Assembly (NCBI GenBank): GCA_029262775.1
Contig: JAJCYR010000056.1
Span: forward strand, 1-64,000
Length of the DNA: 64,000 nucleotides
Direction: 5' to 3'
Origin: Bacteroidota bacterium
GTDB lineage: Bacteria > Bacteroidota > Rhodothermia > Rhodothermales > UBA10348
Of this stretch, positions 45,101-53,391 are shown in pieces (position 1 is the first letter of the stretch; each line of letters begins with the position of its first letter). Below the pieces are notes generated by a model. That model did no database searches, had not been told where the DNA came from, and worked only from the letters and a program-made list of their open reading frames with translations. A program made the translations under genes and the position numbers.

Positions 45101-46009
45101 CTTGACATTCAAACTGATGACCGGAAGCAGCGTTTGAGCGTCCTTGGGATAGACAAGGAGGCTTCCGTCGGACTGTTCCACCTGCCTAACAGACAGCCGG
45201 GAATAAGAGGTTCGGTCGGCGAACCCGAATTCAACGCGGGCGACATCGCGAATGTAAATGGGCCGGCCATCTGGCGAATCGATGACGAAGTCACCGATTT
45301 CGGCGGGATCCTTGATCTCACCATCGACTCGCACCAGCCAGTTCACTTCATCGACGTCGATGGATCCGCCCGGCAGGTTGGTGTTTTCGTCCCGTATGGC
45401 CTGTGCAATGTCGAGGAACGTGAGGTTGTACCCGTTCATGAGGTTCACATCCACGTGGACCTGTACCTCCCGCTCGAGGGCACCAATCACATCCACCTCG
45501 AGTACCGTCGAAATGGATTCCAGGTCATCCTCGAGCTGCTCTGCTACATCCTTCAGCCGCGTCAGGGAATACGGTGCCGACAGGTTCACCGTCATGATGG
45601 GAAACTGTGAGAAATCGATTTCCGACACGATGGGCTCTTCCACATCGCTCGGAAGGTCGCTTTTGGCCAGGTCTACCTTGTCGCGCACCTTCGAGAAGGC
45701 TTCATCTATCGAGACATCCGGATCGAACTCCACGATGATGGTCGACACGCCTTCCGTGGATGTGGAGCGGATTTCCTTGATGCCGGTGATGGCCTGGATT
45801 TCCTGCTCAATATGCTGCGTGATCAGCGACTCGATATCGTCAGGCGAAGCTCCCGGGTATATCGTGGTAACCACGATGTTCGGAATCTCAATCGACGGTG
45901 ATGCTTCCTTCGGGATGGTCACGTAACTGAAGAGTCCACCCAGCGTGAGCACCACCGTCAGCACCAGGATCGACGTCCTGTACTCAATGGCCTTGTCGGT
46001 AATACGCAT
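42194..46009 (-). CDS. RND efflux transporter permease with extra membrane region
   Basis: 1271 residues, about 200 more than AcrB-type pumps. The first half is standard: TM1, the porter domain, then GMLVDNAIVIVENIFRFREEG (about 411-430) with the proton-relay Asp415. Between the sixth helix (about 500) and the second porter domain (starting near GVEFFPD at 747) there is an insert of about 220 residues with roughly six to seven additional hydrophobic segments. The second half is again normal, with the late GIVVNNNIVLIDYAMQLRQRG. It forms a tripartite pump with the adaptor and TolC proteins encoded upstream. Substrate unknown. Confidence 0.93.
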   Translation of the reverse strand: MRITDKAIEYRTSILVLTVVLTLGGLFSYVTIPKEASPSIEIPNIVVTTIYPGASPDDIESLITQHIEQEIQAITGIKEIRSTSTEGVSTIIVEFDPDVSIDEAFSKVRDKVDLAKSDLPSDVEEPIVSEIDFSQFPIMTVNLSAPYSLTRLKDVAEQLEDDLESISTVLEVDVIGALEREVQVHVDVNLMNGYNLTFLDIAQAIRDENTNLPGGSIDVDEVNWLVRVDGEIKDPAEIGDFVIDSPDGRPIYIRDVARVEFGFADRTSYSRLSVRQVEQSDGSLLVYPKDAQTLLPVISLNVKKRAGENILETVSEVRVVLDSFPFPSGTEVIVTGDESENVRDLIKDLENNIISGLIFVVLVLLFFLGVRNAVLVGIAIPMSMLLSFIIFQALGYTLNFVILFSLIIALGMLVDNAIVIVENIFRFREEGYERFDAACRGTREVASAVVASTATTVAVFAPMMFWPGIIGEFMSYMPLTLIVTLVSSLFVALIINPVFTGIFVRLEGEIVAKRPPLARRLVLVGVVLLAVLLGLANWKTLFVLVLAVPAVYFLHTKVLKKQGDRFVKRFLPWLVAKYRVFLTWMLVRDYTVPRAWIRNTGALSAFTLGFVLSFAGLLAGAALGQIASLVLLVPGVVLLALGAFGVLIHTAESILLGGWGSVKAGALLTGLSLAALYLMSLAKANVAFSTAAELVLFPAAIVVLGLIGAVVVSRDTLLLTDNRARLLNSTLGSLLIIIGMFIAAPTGVEFFPDTAPGQIRVTAEGPLGMNVEASDNVAREATSRIESLLDQNPDFESNVKNMLVNVGVGADSDFGGGAASPERSRITLNLVDFASRTEDSFLSLNRIRDGLQGIPGVNIAIDKDQNGPPTGAPVNIEITGPEFDRIVELTRTVVQQLREASESGTIPGLVDIEDNLNQGRPELRVDIDRERAARFGLSTGLIASQVRGAINGLESGTYRTGDDEYDIIVRLRKEDRSTLESVRDLTIFEEGTQVPLVSVANVNVSSGLGSITRLDLDRVAIVTAEAAPGFNGQAILGQVQSVLSSFEQNMPPGYSMAYTGENEEQQESFGFLTIVLIVGVALVFMIMVAQFNLISSPFIIMIAVGFSLIGVLLGLILTRTPFGLMTFIGIISLAGIVVNNNIVLIDYAMQLRQRGMEKQKAIVEAGATRLRPVLLTAMTTVLGLIPLTFGINVDFVGLLTDLNPNFQFGSENTQFWGPMGTAIISGLTFATFLTLVIVPVMYSTFDSLSVRLGRMLGGETPEPADVHATTE

Positions 46010-47124
46010 CAGTTTCCTGAATTGGCAACGCGTACGGCATCGCCCGTAGTGACATTACTTTGTCCACTCACAATGAGTTCTTCGCCGGCCTTGAGCCCGC
46101 CGAGAATGAGCGTGCGTCCGGCACTGGACGGGCCTGGTTCGACGCTTCGAAGTACGGCTCTGCCATGCTCGACCACGTACACCGTATATCCGTCCTCATC
46201 CCGGATGATGGCGTTCTGGGGGACAACGACACCGTCTTCATACGTTTCTCTGGTGAGCAGCAGATTGGCGATCATTTCAGGCTTCAACAACCGGTCACTG
46301 TTGTTCATCTCAATTTCCACGGTGAACGTCCGGCTTTCCGGATCAATAACCGATCCCACAAACGTCACTTCCGCCTCCCGGACTGTACCTCCGTATGAAC
46401 TGAACCGAACCTGTACCGGTGTCCCTTCAAAAATATCGTTGGCGTACGTTTCCGGTACACCCGCTCGGACGCGGACATATTCTGTATTGACGATGCGAAG
46501 CAAGGGGGTGGTTGGCGCCACCTGCTCCCCTCGGTCGACCATATGCTCCTCGATCGTCCCGTCAAACGGCGCTTTGACAGCCGAGAATTCAAGTTGCCGC
46601 TCGGCCGATGCCACCACCGCTTCCGCCTGCGAGAGCGCTGCGGCCGCCTGATCCCGCTGTGCGGTGACATTTTCGAATTCAAGGGAGGATATGATGGAGT
46701 CCGCAAACAACCGCTCCTGCCTGTTGAAGGTCTGGTCTGCAAGCTTGAACGAGGCCTGTGCCGATCGTGCAGCCGCCCGGGCCTGATTGAGGGCGGAACG
46801 GGCCAGACGGTCATCCAGACGCGCCACGACATCGCCCTCGCGCACCCGCTTTCCCAGCGGTGCAGTTTCAATGACCGTCCCGGCCGTTTCGGCAGACAGC
46901 GTTGCATCGTTCATGGAAATGACCGAACCGGTCAGCTGTACGTATTCCGTGAACGGCTCCGGTTTCAGCGACACGGTTGCCACCTGCAGGACACGCTCGG
47001 TGCCTGCTGCAGCAGCCGGAGCCGGAAGCGTTTCCGCACGGTCTGTCAGGGCCGGCTCCTCGGGGTTTTGACATGCGGAGGCCGCAACGAGGATATACAG
47101 GGATAGAAGATGCCTGAAGTGCAT
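46009..47124 (-). CDS. RND efflux periplasmic adaptor lipoprotein
   Basis: 371-residue membrane fusion protein joining pump and TolC. A lipoprotein signal peptide with lipobox AASAC (Cys at about 18) is followed by the lipoyl/barrel-sandwich domain (AETAGTVIETAPLGKRVREGDVVARLDD), a short alpha-hairpin (RSALNQARAAARSAQASFKLADQTF to EAVVASAERQLEF), and beta-barrel and membrane-proximal domains ending in GGLKAGEELIVSGQSNVTTGDAV. Its stop and the pump start share one base (TGATG). Confidence 0.95.
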   Translation of the reverse strand: MHFRHLLSLYILVAASACQNPEEPALTDRAETLPAPAAAAGTERVLQVATVSLKPEPFTEYVQLTGSVISMNDATLSAETAGTVIETAPLGKRVREGDVVARLDDRLARSALNQARAAARSAQASFKLADQTFNRQERLFADSIISSLEFENVTAQRDQAAAALSQAEAVVASAERQLEFSAVKAPFDGTIEEHMVDRGEQVAPTTPLLRIVNTEYVRVRAGVPETYANDIFEGTPVQVRFSSYGGTVREAEVTFVGSVIDPESRTFTVEIEMNNSDRLLKPEMIANLLLTRETYEDGVVVPQNAIIRDEDGYTVYVVEHGRAVLRSVEPGPSSAGRTLILGGLKAGEELIVSGQSNVTTGDAVRVANSGN

Positions 47125-47138
47125 GGATGATATAATGG

Positions 47139-48716
47139 CTACGGAGTGGGCTCGCCCAGTGCAGTCTGATAGGCGCTGAGTGCAACGAGGTAGTCGTGTG
47201 TCGCCTGAAGGAAGTTCAGTTGTGCCTCGTCGAGTTGATCACTGGCCTCCCTGACCTCGATGGGACTGGCCACTCCTTCTGCAAGGCGGGCCTCGGCAAA
47301 TTCAAAGTTGGTCTTGGCAAGCGTGACGTTGTCCTGCTGGGAAATCATTCGTGTACGGGCCGATGCAACATCCCGGAGTGCCGCATTGACCTCAGTCCGA
47401 ACGGTACGTTCCAGGAACTTCGTATCGAGCTCGGCACGTCGAAGCGCAATCTTGCGCTGTTCCAGACGCTGACGCGACGCCATGCCGTTGAATACATTCC
47501 ACGTCAAACGGAATCCGCCACTCACGGTCCGGTCCCACCACGCATCGGAGAAAAAGCCCAGTTCTTCGGACGTGAATGCAAACGGGTCATTGGGATCGGA
47601 TGACGTCACGACCCGGTTGTCGGGTATGCTGCCCTGAAAGTTGTAGTTGAAGAAGGCATCGAGCGTGGGCAGGAATTCAGCCCGGGCTACCCGGAGTTGA
47701 ATGCGCTCCAGTTCCATATTGATGCGGGCCTGTGAGAGATCCGGTCGCCGGGTGAGCGCCTGGGTGGCTGGCGGCGCGTCCGGGTCTGGCGGGGGAAAGC
47801 GGAGGGCATCGGCCTCGAGCGAACCGCGCAGACGGATGTCCAGCGTAACCGCAATGCCGAGACTCAGCTTCAAGGCGTCGAGTTGGGCAGCACGATCGGT
47901 TTCACGCTGCGTCAGTGTCGACTCCAGATTGGCCAGTTCTACCGCCGCAGTCAGCCGTTGGAACTTCGGGGCCGTACCCTCTTCCACCTGTTTGGAGATT
48001 TCGGACAGTGTGCGCCGTGACCGGGCGACCGATTCACGGGACACGTCTACGCTGGCCTGTGCCAGCAGGGCACCATAGAACAGACGTCTGATTTCGTCGA
48101 CGAGCAGTTGCTGCTGTCGGTTCAGACCCGCCTCAGTGAAGGGTTCAAGCCACCTTGAAGCACCGCGTGCTCCGAAAAAGGCCCGCCCGTCAAAAAGTTT
48201 CTGTGTGACGGACAGACCTGCCAGGAATTGATTCGGGACGCCAAACGGGTTGCCTCCCCCGTCCTGTGCAATACCAGCGGCTTCCATACCCTGCTGCCGA
48301 CGTGCAAAAAATTCCTGGATGGTGATTGGAGAGGTGGCGTTGTCTCCGTCCGTACGGGCCTGCTCGTTGAAGCTCAGCCAGTCGATGAAGCCCAACGATT
48401 GAAAGAACCCGCCTGCCTGGGATCCCGTGAAAGGATTGACTGTCCGGAAATTGCGCGTGTAGGAGGATGACACATCCAGCTGCGGAAAGAGCTCCGCCCA
48501 TCCTTCGCGAATTTGGGCACCTGCATTCTCCAGGTCGAGCCTGGCCTGTTCGAGGGCGATGTTCTGCGCGAGGGCAATCTGAATGGCGTCATCGAGCGTG
48601 ATCACCAGCTCGGCGACCCGGTCCTCGCCATCCGTCGGCACGGTAACTGATTGGGCAAGAAGCACATGTGGTCCTGAAAAGACGAACAGGACCAGGTAGA
48701 GAAGGGCGCGTTTCAT
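47139..48716 (-). CDS. TolC-family outer-membrane efflux protein
   Basis: 525 residues with a signal peptide (LYLVLFVFSGPHVLLAQ). It shows two repeats of the outer-membrane efflux protein family: DAIQIALAQNIALEQARLDLENAGAQIREGWAELFPQLD near the start of the first, and ALTRRPDLSQARINMELERIQLRVARAEFLPTLD in the second, with GGFRLTWNVFNGMASRQRLEQ further on. Forms the exit duct of the tripartite pump. It is the first gene of the four-gene efflux-mpl operon, 14 bases before the adaptor gene. Confidence 0.94.
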   Translation of the reverse strand: MKRALLYLVLFVFSGPHVLLAQSVTVPTDGEDRVAELVITLDDAIQIALAQNIALEQARLDLENAGAQIREGWAELFPQLDVSSSYTRNFRTVNPFTGSQAGGFFQSLGFIDWLSFNEQARTDGDNATSPITIQEFFARRQQGMEAAGIAQDGGGNPFGVPNQFLAGLSVTQKLFDGRAFFGARGASRWLEPFTEAGLNRQQQLLVDEIRRLFYGALLAQASVDVSRESVARSRRTLSEISKQVEEGTAPKFQRLTAAVELANLESTLTQRETDRAAQLDALKLSLGIAVTLDIRLRGSLEADALRFPPPDPDAPPATQALTRRPDLSQARINMELERIQLRVARAEFLPTLDAFFNYNFQGSIPDNRVVTSSDPNDPFAFTSEELGFFSDAWWDRTVSGGFRLTWNVFNGMASRQRLEQRKIALRRAELDTKFLERTVRTEVNAALRDVASARTRMISQQDNVTLAKTNFEFAEARLAEGVASPIEVREASDQLDEAQLNFLQATHDYLVALSAYQTALGEPTP

Positions 48717-48744
48717 GTGCAGCGTGCGGCGGGCGGGCGGGCGT

Positions 48745-48782
48745 ACGGCGGGCGTGGGATCGTGCGGCGGGCGTGGGATCGT
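48745..48782. repeat. Tandem 19-bp repeat upstream of tolC-like gene
   Basis: Two copies of a 19-base unit (differing only in the first base, A or G) with core CGGCGGGCGTGGGATCGT lie head to tail at 48745-48763 and 48764-48782, next to further GGCGGGC-type repeats at 48727-48743. The stretch is between the end of manC and the tolC start, so it could lie in the promoter or leader of the efflux operon. Confidence 0.75.
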
Positions 48783-48820
48783 CGAAAGTACGTCCTGTAA
48801 ACGATCATGTTACGTGAAGT

Positions 48821-49897
48821 TCATGTATACTCATCCAGTTGGTTCGCCTGCAGGTAATCCACCACATTTTTCACCTGTTGCGACGCATCCCGGTGGCAAA
48901 CGAGCACGGCATCGTCCGTGTCGACCACAACGAGGTCGTGGACACCGACCAGGGCAATGAGCTTTTCACCGGCCTGGACGAGGCAGCGGCCGGAGTCGTG
49001 AACGACGGCATTACCGGAAATGGCGTTCCCGTGGCGGCCCTTTTCCGACAGGTCGTACACGGCCTTCCAGTCCCCTACGTCATTCCAGTCGAAGTTGCCA
49101 GGTACGACATAGACCTTTTCTGCACGCTCCATGACGCCATAGTCGATGGAAATGGACGGACACGACTGGTAGGCCCGCATAACCGCACGGACCTCGTTCT
49201 CCGTACCCATGGCGGACACGGTCGAAGAGAACGCATCCCACACGTCCGGAATGTGTTTCTCAATGGCGGCCAAAATGGAGTCGACCCGCCAGATGAACAT
49301 GCCACTGTTCCAGAGAAAATCTTCAGAATCAATGAACCGTTCGGCCGTCGCCTCATTGGGTTTTTCCGCAAACGTCTTGACAAACCACGCGCCGGAATCT
49401 GCCTCGCTGGTGTGCTGCTCCCGATCATATTGGATATATCCGTAGCCGGTCGCGGGATAGGTGGGCTCAATGCCGATCGTCACGAGCGCGCCCTGTTCCT
49501 GCGCCTTGTCAATTCCCAGTTTCAGAACGTTCTGAAATGACGTCACATCACCGATCCGGTGATCGGCCGGGAGGACGACCATGATGGCATCCGGATCCGA
49601 TTGTTGCAGGCGCAGCGCAGCGTACAGGATGCATGGAGCTGTATTGCGGCCAATGGGCTCGGCCATAATGTTCGCTTCGGGAAGCGCTGGCAACTGCTTA
49701 CGGGTCGTATCCACATAATCCGCATTCGTCACCACGTGGCAGTGGTCTGTCGGTATGAGTCCGGACAGGCGCTGGACCGTTGCCTGGATCATGGTGTCGT
49801 CTCCCACGATGTCAAGAAACTGCTTCGGCGAGTTACGTCGGCTGACCGGCCAGAACCGGCTTCCAATGCCGCCCGCCATGATGACTGCGTGGACCAT
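48821..49897 (-). CDS. manC: Mannose-1-phosphate guanylyltransferase
   Basis: 358 residues, the single-domain GTP:mannose-1-phosphate transferase that makes GDP-mannose for surface polysaccharides. The nucleotidyltransferase start AVIMAGGIGSRFWPVSRRNSPKQFLDI (about 4-30) is canonical, followed by AEPIGRNTAPCI and the VEATFDWNDVGDW-equivalent PGNFDWNDVGDWKAVYDL. It lacks the C-terminal phosphomannose isomerase domain of bifunctional ManC. No GDP-mannose-using enzymes are nearby. About 100 bases separate its stop from the tolC-like gene. Confidence 0.94.
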   Translation of the reverse strand: MVHAVIMAGGIGSRFWPVSRRNSPKQFLDIVGDDTMIQATVQRLSGLIPTDHCHVVTNADYVDTTRKQLPALPEANIMAEPIGRNTAPCILYAALRLQQSDPDAIMVVLPADHRIGDVTSFQNVLKLGIDKAQEQGALVTIGIEPTYPATGYGYIQYDREQHTSEADSGAWFVKTFAEKPNEATAERFIDSEDFLWNSGMFIWRVDSILAAIEKHIPDVWDAFSSTVSAMGTENEVRAVMRAYQSCPSISIDYGVMERAEKVYVVPGNFDWNDVGDWKAVYDLSEKGRHGNAISGNAVVHDSGRCLVQAGEKLIALVGVHDLVVVDTDDAVLVCHRDASQQVKNVVDYLQANQLDEYT

Positions 49898-49907
49898 GAT
49901 GTTGGTA

Positions 49908-49935
49908 ATTTTACTGAAGAATGGGCGGGAATCAA
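49908..49935 (-). promoter_or_regulatory. Possible sigma-70-like promoter before manC
   Basis: On the minus strand TTGATT (49935-49930) is followed after 16 bases by TAAAAT (49913-49908). The -10 element lies only 10 bases before the manC ATG, so a transcript from it would be almost leaderless. Pattern match only; Bacteroidota usually use other promoter motifs. Confidence 0.25.
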
Positions 49936-50043
49936 CAGGAGTTTCTGCCCCAGGTTTCGGTCAGCGGGTGTACAGAATAGGCTACAGGTTTTGTTCAAGC
50001 CCGGGCCGGAGCACGTATTTTTTGTCGTGAATGGCCGCTGGCC

Positions 50044-50059
50044 CAGCATTTGAATGCTG
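50044..50059. repeat. Small hairpin upstream of the collagen-like lipoprotein
   Basis: CAGCATT-TG-AATGCTG is a perfect seven-base inverted repeat, extended by an outer TGGCC/GGCCA pairing. It is 41 bases before the start codon at 50101 and may form a leader hairpin. The rest of the 49898-50100 gap shows nothing else I can interpret beyond the manC promoter candidate. Confidence 0.35.
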
Positions 50060-50100
50060 TGTGGCCACAACACCTCGTCATTCACATACGGGTTATTAGT

Positions 50101-50601
50101 ATGCAAAGGATCACAGTCGCCGTACTGGCTCTGTCGCTGGCAGCCTGCAACGTCGATACCGGCAGCGGTCCGGTTGGACCCCCGGGACCTCCCGGCAATG
50201 CCAATGTCTTCTCCCTGAATTTCTTCTTTTCCATGGACGATGCTGCCATAAACGGCTCGGTTGCCTCCGTGCAGTACGATGTACCGGACCTGACGCCGCT
50301 CGTCGTGGACGAAGGTGGAATATTGATGTTCTTCCGGGACCAGGGGACGTGGACAGCCATGCCGTGGACAGTTGGCGTGGAGTCGGCTGATCTGCCTGCG
50401 GTGGATTATACCCTGTCGCTGGGTTTTGGGTATGATGTCGGATTCCTCGAGGTTTTCTATGAGGCATCGACCCCGGCCGTCGACCTGCTGAACGAGCCCG
50501 ACCGCGAAGTCAAACTGGTCGTCATAGACGGCTCCGTTTTCGGCAAGAAGATGGTTGACGTGAGCAGTTGGGAGGCTGTGAAGGAGGCCTATGGTTTATA
50601 G
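50101..50601 (+). CDS. Lipoprotein with short collagen-like segment
   Basis: 166 residues. Lipoprotein signal peptide with lipobox SLAAC (Cys at about 15) is followed at once by GPVGPPGPPGN, a three-triplet Gly-Pro-rich collagen-like stretch. The mature part is acidic and beta-rich (VQYDVPDLTPLVVDEGGILMFF...GTWTAMPW). The Gly-X-Y stub and this layout recall small surface lipoproteins of Bacteroidota whose role is unknown. The start at 50101 is chosen because the signal peptide begins there. Not part of the neighbouring minus-strand operons. Confidence 0.8.
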   Translation: MQRITVAVLALSLAACNVDTGSGPVGPPGPPGNANVFSLNFFFSMDDAAINGSVASVQYDVPDLTPLVVDEGGILMFFRDQGTWTAMPWTVGVESADLPAVDYTLSLGFGYDVGFLEVFYEASTPAVDLLNEPDREVKLVVIDGSVFGKKMVDVSSWEAVKEAYGL

Positions 50602-50713
50602 GGGATCAGGGACAACGCAGGTGGCGTGACGGCCGGATGTGTTACTTCAGTTTGCAAGCGGCGTGTCGATACTGGGTCTATATCCAGGAATCAGCCAATC
50701 AGCCAACCAGTAC

Positions 50714-50902
50714 ATGAAACGCCTTGAAACGAACCGCCGGGAGAGCACGAAGAGAGCGCAAACTGCAACCATGCGTCGCCTCGTGGCCGACTTCATGAAG
50801 ACGGCGGGCGAGGAGTACCGGGAGGCCGGGTATCCGTTTGGGAATTCGCTGGACGGGCTGCTGATCTGGTTTGAATACGGTCAGCATTCGACGGACAACT
50901 GA
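50714..50902 (+). CDS. Small hypothetical protein
   Basis: 62 residues from the ATG at 50714 (MKRLETNRREST), very basic in its first half (KRLETNRRESTKRAQTATMRR), amphipathic in the middle and acidic at the end. Codon third positions are GC-rich like neighbouring genes, which supports coding. An in-frame ATG at 50639 would give 87 residues. No homology recognised; it could be a small regulator or DNA/RNA-binding protein, but this is not shown. Confidence 0.45.
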   Translation: MKRLETNRRESTKRAQTATMRRLVADFMKTAGEEYREAGYPFGNSLDGLLIWFEYGQHSTDN

Positions 50903-50934
50903 GTCCCCGACAGCCGCGTATCCCGGGACGCCAC

Positions 50935-52128
50935 TCAGAACTTTGTGAATACGTGCGTGTCGTCCTTGCGACCTGTTCGCAAGAGGTATATACCCGGTGC
51001 CAGATGACTTACGTCCACGTCCATGGTGGGCGAAAAAGTGGTCCGCGAAGAGCTCACGCGCCGTCCGAGCGCATCGAAAATATCCATGGATTCACCCGCC
51101 TGCAGTCCACGCACATGCAACGTGGAGTGCACGGGGTTGGGCCAGGCCTCAAGGGCTATCCGCTCGGGCACCACGCCCGTCGACGTGTTGACGATGACCG
51201 GGAGCAGTCTCGTGAACACGGGGACGTGATCGGACGTGTTGCTGAGAAATCCGGGTACGCCCTGAATGACCGAGCTGTGCCTGTCGGTCGAGCCGGCCTC
51301 CAAGGCCGCAAACAACTCGTCGCTCAGCAGGATGTGGTCAATGGTGGACGCCTGGGAGCCACAGAACGTACATACTCCGGCATCTTCGAGAGGCAACGTG
51401 GAAAATCGATAATTGGCCTCGTCCTGCATGAAGTTTGCGTACGGCGAGTCCTGCCCGCTCGTGATGGACGCGCGGAGTTCATCATTATAGTCCCCGAGAA
51501 CGACCAGATTGGCATCGGGCTCCAGGAAATCCAGTCTGAACTTCAGGCGGGAGGATGCCTCCTGCCTGCGTGACCAGGAGTCAAGGTCGGAGAATGCCTT
51601 CATGTGGACCGTAATGAACGTCATATTGAAGGTCGTGTCCGGCAGCGTCACAATGGCTTCCATCACCAGCGGCGGTCGTCCCGCGAATGCATTCGTGAAA
51701 TCCGTCAGGATGTGCTCGGTCCGGATGGGCTGAATCACGTCCCGGTTGTAGACGAACCCAATACGCTGTTCTCCACTTTCTGTCGCCAGTACACCCTCAT
51801 AGTTGCCGTCAAGCGCCATGAGAACGTTCTGAAATGCCGAGGGGCTCGTAATTTCCTGAACGGCCCAGAGGTCCATGTTCGATGCCGCGAATACCTCGCG
51901 CACATTGGCCTGCTGCCGGTCCTCGTTGGAGGGGCCGTTTGACGTGCTTCCGAACCATTCGATATTCCAGGTCGCTACGTCAAGCGTTGCAGCGCTGCCA
52001 ACACTCTGTACCTGTGCGGACGCGGCCGAAGGGATCAGCAGCATGATGGCGAACAGGGTGATGGCGAATGGCGCGACGGCAAACCGCGCCGCCACGGCCG
52101 CTGATACGTGAAACAAGTTGCGGCTCAT
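50935..52128 (-). CDS. Secreted endonuclease/exonuclease/phosphatase-family protein, T9SS-type
   Basis: 397 residues with a signal peptide (LFAIMLLIPSAASA). The EEP fold (about 48-300) carries its catalytic motifs: ATWNIEWFG with Asn55, AVQEITSP with Glu92, VLGDYND, TIDHILLS and TSDHVPVFTRL. The C-terminal 80 residues are a type IX secretion sorting domain: EAWPNPVHSTLHV, IFDALGRRV and LAPGIYLLRT before a basic end. It would be secreted across the outer membrane to act on DNA, RNA, or phosphodiesters outside the cell. Ten bases after the NHL-like gene; last of the locus. Confidence 0.92.
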   Translation of the reverse strand: MSRNLFHVSAAVAARFAVAPFAITLFAIMLLIPSAASAQVQSVGSAATLDVATWNIEWFGSTSNGPSNEDRQQANVREVFAASNMDLWAVQEITSPSAFQNVLMALDGNYEGVLATESGEQRIGFVYNRDVIQPIRTEHILTDFTNAFAGRPPLVMEAIVTLPDTTFNMTFITVHMKAFSDLDSWSRRQEASSRLKFRLDFLEPDANLVVLGDYNDELRASITSGQDSPYANFMQDEANYRFSTLPLEDAGVCTFCGSQASTIDHILLSDELFAALEAGSTDRHSSVIQGVPGFLSNTSDHVPVFTRLLPVIVNTSTGVVPERIALEAWPNPVHSTLHVRGLQAGESMDIFDALGRRVSSSRTTFSPTMDVDVSHLAPGIYLLRTGRKDDTHVFTKF

Positions 52129-52137
52129 GGGGATACC

Positions 52138-53391
52138 CTACTCGAAGTCGGTATTCAGACGGAAGCGGGAAATGCGGTTGTTTCCGGTGTCGGCGACATA
52201 CACAATCCGTTCAAAATAGGCGACGCCAAGCGGCCCGTTGAACTGTCCGGATCCGTCTCCCGATCCACCAAAGGACACGTTGACCGGCTGCGTACTGGAC
52301 GATCCTGCAGGAGGGCTTACGCCTTCCACACCCTGCCCGGTAAACACATGCAGGCTGTCCGATCCGGCGTCTACGACAAAAATGAAGTTCGTGCCGTCCA
52401 TGGCCACTGTGATGTCGCCGACCCTGTCGAACTTGAATTCATCGTAGAGGAAGGAGTCGCCTGCCTCGGGGTTGAACGTGATCTGCAACTTTTGGGCATC
52501 AGGCTGGAATTCGGTGCCGTTCGGCGTATCGACCACACGAATGGAGAGGGCCGTGAAGCGAAGTGCTGCCGTGCCCGATGGCCCCGGGGTTTGGCCAACG
52601 AGGAAATGACGGTCCTCGCCGAAGAATGCCCGCTGGGGCGGATGCACGAACGTAGTGACGGTCGACGGGAATACAGAGCTTCTGAGGCTCGGACTCGTGG
52701 GACTCAGCGAAACCAGAGCCTGCCGAGGTGTGCCATCCGGCCTGAATTCCAGGATGATGTTGTGCGGGAAGAGGATGGACCCTGCTTCGTTGACCGGTCC
52801 CGTACGCGAAATGTAGACGTTGTTGTCGGGCAGCACGCCGACACTCGTGAACTCCACGTCCTGGTCGGTCGCAACCGGGTCCGGACGGTTGAACCGGCGC
52901 GAATCGTCATCGAACGGATGCCAGATGATGTCGGCAATGCGCGGCGAGCCACTCGAAATTCCGTCAAACCGGTATACAACGGGCAGATTCCAGGATTGCC
53001 CGGCGAGCACGGTATCGCGCCGGGCTGTGACATAAAGATGCATACGCCGGTCCTGGATGACGCTCGTTGCCCCTCCGGGAATGGAGATCAGTTCAGCTGT
53101 CCGTCCGGACAGGTCCATGATATGTACGCCAGCCTCGTCGGCCACGTACAGGAGTTCGTCGTATCCGACGTACACATCCTTCGGAGCCGTAAAGGCACCG
53201 GCGGCTCCCTGGGTGAAGAACGGAAACAGCGGGACGTATTCGACTTCGTTGATCAGCGAAGGCTCGGCCCGACCGGCGTCGAATATTTCGTCCGTCGTGG
53301 CGTCGTCCTTGGAGCCGAACAGGCTGTCACATCCCGCTACGAGGACAGCCAGAAGGAGCAGTGGAAACAGGAGCAGGGTTCTCATTCTCAT
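52138..53391 (-). CDS. NHL/beta-propeller-type lipoprotein
   Basis: 417 residues with a lipoprotein signal peptide (LLLAVLVAGC, Cys at about 21). The body contains NHL-like repeats, clearest at both ends: FTAPKDVYVGYDELLYVADEAGVHIMD (about 65-92) and FNGPLGVAYFERIVYVADTGNNRISRF (about 387-413), with a middle DRVGDITVAMDGTNFIFVVDAGSDSLHVF repeat. NHL propellers usually bind other proteins or ligands. The start overlaps the PorV-like stop (TAATG). Likely surface or periplasmic partner of the neighbouring outer-membrane proteins. Confidence 0.85.
   Translation of the reverse strand: MRMRTLLLFPLLLLAVLVAGCDSLFGSKDDATTDEIFDAGRAEPSLINEVEYVPLFPFFTQGAAGAFTAPKDVYVGYDELLYVADEAGVHIMDLSGRTAELISIPGGATSVIQDRRMHLYVTARRDTVLAGQSWNLPVVYRFDGISSGSPRIADIIWHPFDDDSRRFNRPDPVATDQDVEFTSVGVLPDNNVYISRTGPVNEAGSILFPHNIILEFRPDGTPRQALVSLSPTSPSLRSSVFPSTVTTFVHPPQRAFFGEDRHFLVGQTPGPSGTAALRFTALSIRVVDTPNGTEFQPDAQKLQITFNPEAGDSFLYDEFKFDRVGDITVAMDGTNFIFVVDAGSDSLHVFTGQGVEGVSPPAGSSSTQPVNVSFGGSGDGSGQFNGPLGVAYFERIVYVADTGNNRISRFRLNTDFE

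Noticed and set aside
44135-45610. 491-residue plus-strand ORF inside the RND pump gene
   Set aside because: It lies wholly antisense to a clear RND permease, is unusually rich in His, Asp and Arg, and matches no family. GC-rich codons on the other strand often give long open mirror frames.
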